From: Deltaproteobacteria bacterium
Lineage (GTDB): Bacteria; Desulfobacterota; Dissulfuribacteria; Dissulfuribacterales; QOAL01
Reading direction: 5' to 3'
Assembly: GCA_026996955.1 (NCBI GenBank)
Contig: JALWJV010000243.1
Span: forward strand, 1-14,605
Length of the DNA stretch: 14,605 bases
Shown here: piece by piece, positions 13,698-14,605 of the stretch
How positions within the stretch are numbered: position 1 is the stretch's first letter
How the letters are laid out: the number at the start of each line of letters is the position of its first letter
Position numbers and translations under genes: made by a program
The notes under the pieces: model-generated
What the model was told of the DNA's origin: nothing
What the model saw: the letters and a program-made list of their open reading frames with translations, nothing else
Databases searched by the model: none

Positions 13698-14321
13698 TTG
13701 AAAGTGATATCAGGAAAATTGAATACTTCAAAAAATTTTACCAGTAAAGTCTATGTCGCGGCAGCTCTTGCCGCTTCCACCTTGATGCTGCTGTCCTGCA
13801 GCACAAATCTCCCTTCGCACACCCCTTCTCCGGAGATATCCAAGGCCCCTTTGCCGCAGAACAAAGAAACAGGACTGATGGCGGGCATGACGCAGGTCCA
13901 CAACAGAATACGGGCAAGGCTTGGCATTCCGCCCCTTCGCTGGTCAAACAGGCTTGCGGCCATTGCCAGGAACCGTGCCATGGACCTGGCCATGAACAAT
14001 AACTGCACCATGAGGCACACAATGAGTGAACTGGGAGAAAACCTGTTCTGGGCAAGCCCGGTAAAATGGTCAGACGGAAGGAGGGAGCCCCAGAAGATAA
14101 CGGCGCCACAGGTGGCAGAGGCATGGGCTGCAGAGGCCAGTGACTATGATTACAGCACAAATTCCTGCACTACAGGGGCAATGTGCGGTCACTATACCCA
14201 GATGATATGGAAGGATTCCAAGGAATTGGGCTGCGGAATGGCCATCTGCCCGGACAAGGCGCAAATATGGGTATGCGTTTATTACCCGCCTGGAAATTAT
14301 GTGGGGCTCAGGCCTTATTAA
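13698..14321 (+). CDS. CAP/SCP-domain lipoprotein
   Basis: Up to 207 aa. A lipobox-like LLSC (Cys34) follows a hydrophobic stretch, suggesting a lipid-anchored secreted protein. The CAP (SCP/PR-1) domain runs from about residue 62: VHNRIRARLGIPPLRW (His68), ELGENLFW (Glu113), the signature GHYTQMIWKDSKELGCGMAIC (His165) and WVCVYYPPGNYVG at the end. Five cysteines in the domain can form disulfides. The best-conserved pocket residues are present, but substrates of bacterial CAP proteins are largely unknown. No ATG is available before the signal peptide. The candidates are TTG 13698, GTG 13704 and TTG 13719, and the last has AGGA close upstream. The start is therefore uncertain. It is divergent from the rhodanese gene, and it converges with the partial gene at the right edge. 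Confidence 0.88.
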   Translation: MKVISGKLNTSKNFTSKVYVAAALAASTLMLLSCSTNLPSHTPSPEISKAPLPQNKETGLMAGMTQVHNRIRARLGIPPLRWSNRLAAIARNRAMDLAMNNNCTMRHTMSELGENLFWASPVKWSDGRREPQKITAPQVAEAWAAEASDYDYSTNSCTTGAMCGHYTQMIWKDSKELGCGMAICPDKAQIWVCVYYPPGNYVGLRPY

Positions 14322-14379
14322 AAAACCTTTGCCCCTGCCATTACGGAATTAATTCTTTGGAAGTCACGACATTTTGTAC

Positions 14380-14605
14380 CTATTGCTGTACCCCGTTAAT
14401 CACCACGGTCCCATCCTGGCCGTTGCCGTAATTGCCAACACCGCCAGAAGAAGTGATATGGTCCTCCGGCAGGGTGGAGTCTGAATAGCTTATTGCCACC
14501 CTACCACCGCCTCCACCGGTATGGCGGCCATCTCCACCGCCGTTTGCGGTTATGAAGCCGGTACCTGAAAGGGTGCCTGTAACTATGTTAACGGTGCCGC
14601 CTGAG
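14380..14605 (-). CDS. C-terminal end of a Gly-rich repetitive surface-type protein (runs off right edge)
   Basis: The minus strand is open from the window edge to a TAG stop at 14382-14380, giving 75 codons. The start lies outside the window. The translation is Gly/Thr/Val/Ser/Asn-rich with short beta repeats (GGTVNIVTGTLSGTGFITANGGG, then RHTGGGGGRVAISYSDSTLPEDHITSSGG) and ends GTVVINGVQQ. The pattern 'NGG-G...GGGGGRVAI' is familiar from large secreted beta-helix or adhesin-like proteins of environmental bacteria. The family cannot be fixed from this fragment. It converges on the CAP gene with a 58-bp gap. Confidence 0.7.
   Translation of the reverse strand, partial: SGGTVNIVTGTLSGTGFITANGGGDGRHTGGGGGRVAISYSDSTLPEDHITSSGGVGNYGNGQDGTVVINGVQQ

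Overview
The window reads as chromosome of an anaerobic Gram-negative bacterium, most likely a Desulfobacterota- or Nitrospirota-type organism. This placement is inferred from gene content and is not proven. Its centre is a complete locus for a periplasmic, membrane-anchored, selenocysteine-containing formate dehydrogenase with its maturation genes. Around it lie several short fold-back repeats and some secreted or lipoprotein genes.

Layout. 1-382: 5' end of a small secreted protein gene (minus, cut by the window edge). 383-745: divergent intergenic region with a sigma-54-type promoter and TTGTCGA upstream sites. 746-1681: two secreted small proteins on the plus strand, one OB-fold-like and one DUF1104-like with a Gly-rich tail, ending in hairpins. 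1880-2545: mobB (minus), with a 104-bp palindromic element just upstream of its ribosome binding site. 2790-10201: formate dehydrogenase locus on the minus strand, in transcription order: 621-aa polyferredoxin, TorD-like chaperone, 66-aa Tat-signal protein, fdhA with an in-frame UGA, fdhB, a 179-bp repeat, the cytochrome b subunit, and a terminator. 10573-11343: fdhD, divergent on the plus strand. 11693-12496: family-3 solute-binding lipoprotein. 12765-13682: periplasmic tandem rhodanese (minus). 13698-14321: CAP/SCP lipoprotein (plus). 14380-14605: C-terminal end of a Gly-rich repetitive surface-type protein (minus, cut by the window edge).

How the genes fit together. FdhA (Tat-exported, Mo or W, Sec, one Fe-S cluster), FdhB (four 4Fe-4S clusters) and the cytochrome b pass electrons from periplasmic formate to the membrane quinone pool. 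MobB, FdhD and the TorD-like protein serve cofactor assembly and insertion.

Most unusual content. There are two families of non-coding fold-back elements with no transposase. Family A (3707-3885 and 11408-11587) is about 180 bp and inverted, with ends that differ between copies yet are self-complementary within each copy. Family B (10340-10546 and 12528-12735) is about 207 bp and direct; one hairpin arm has diverged between copies while keeping its pairing. Such compensatory change suggests that the folded structure matters. I found no tRNA, rRNA, CRISPR array or transposase gene.
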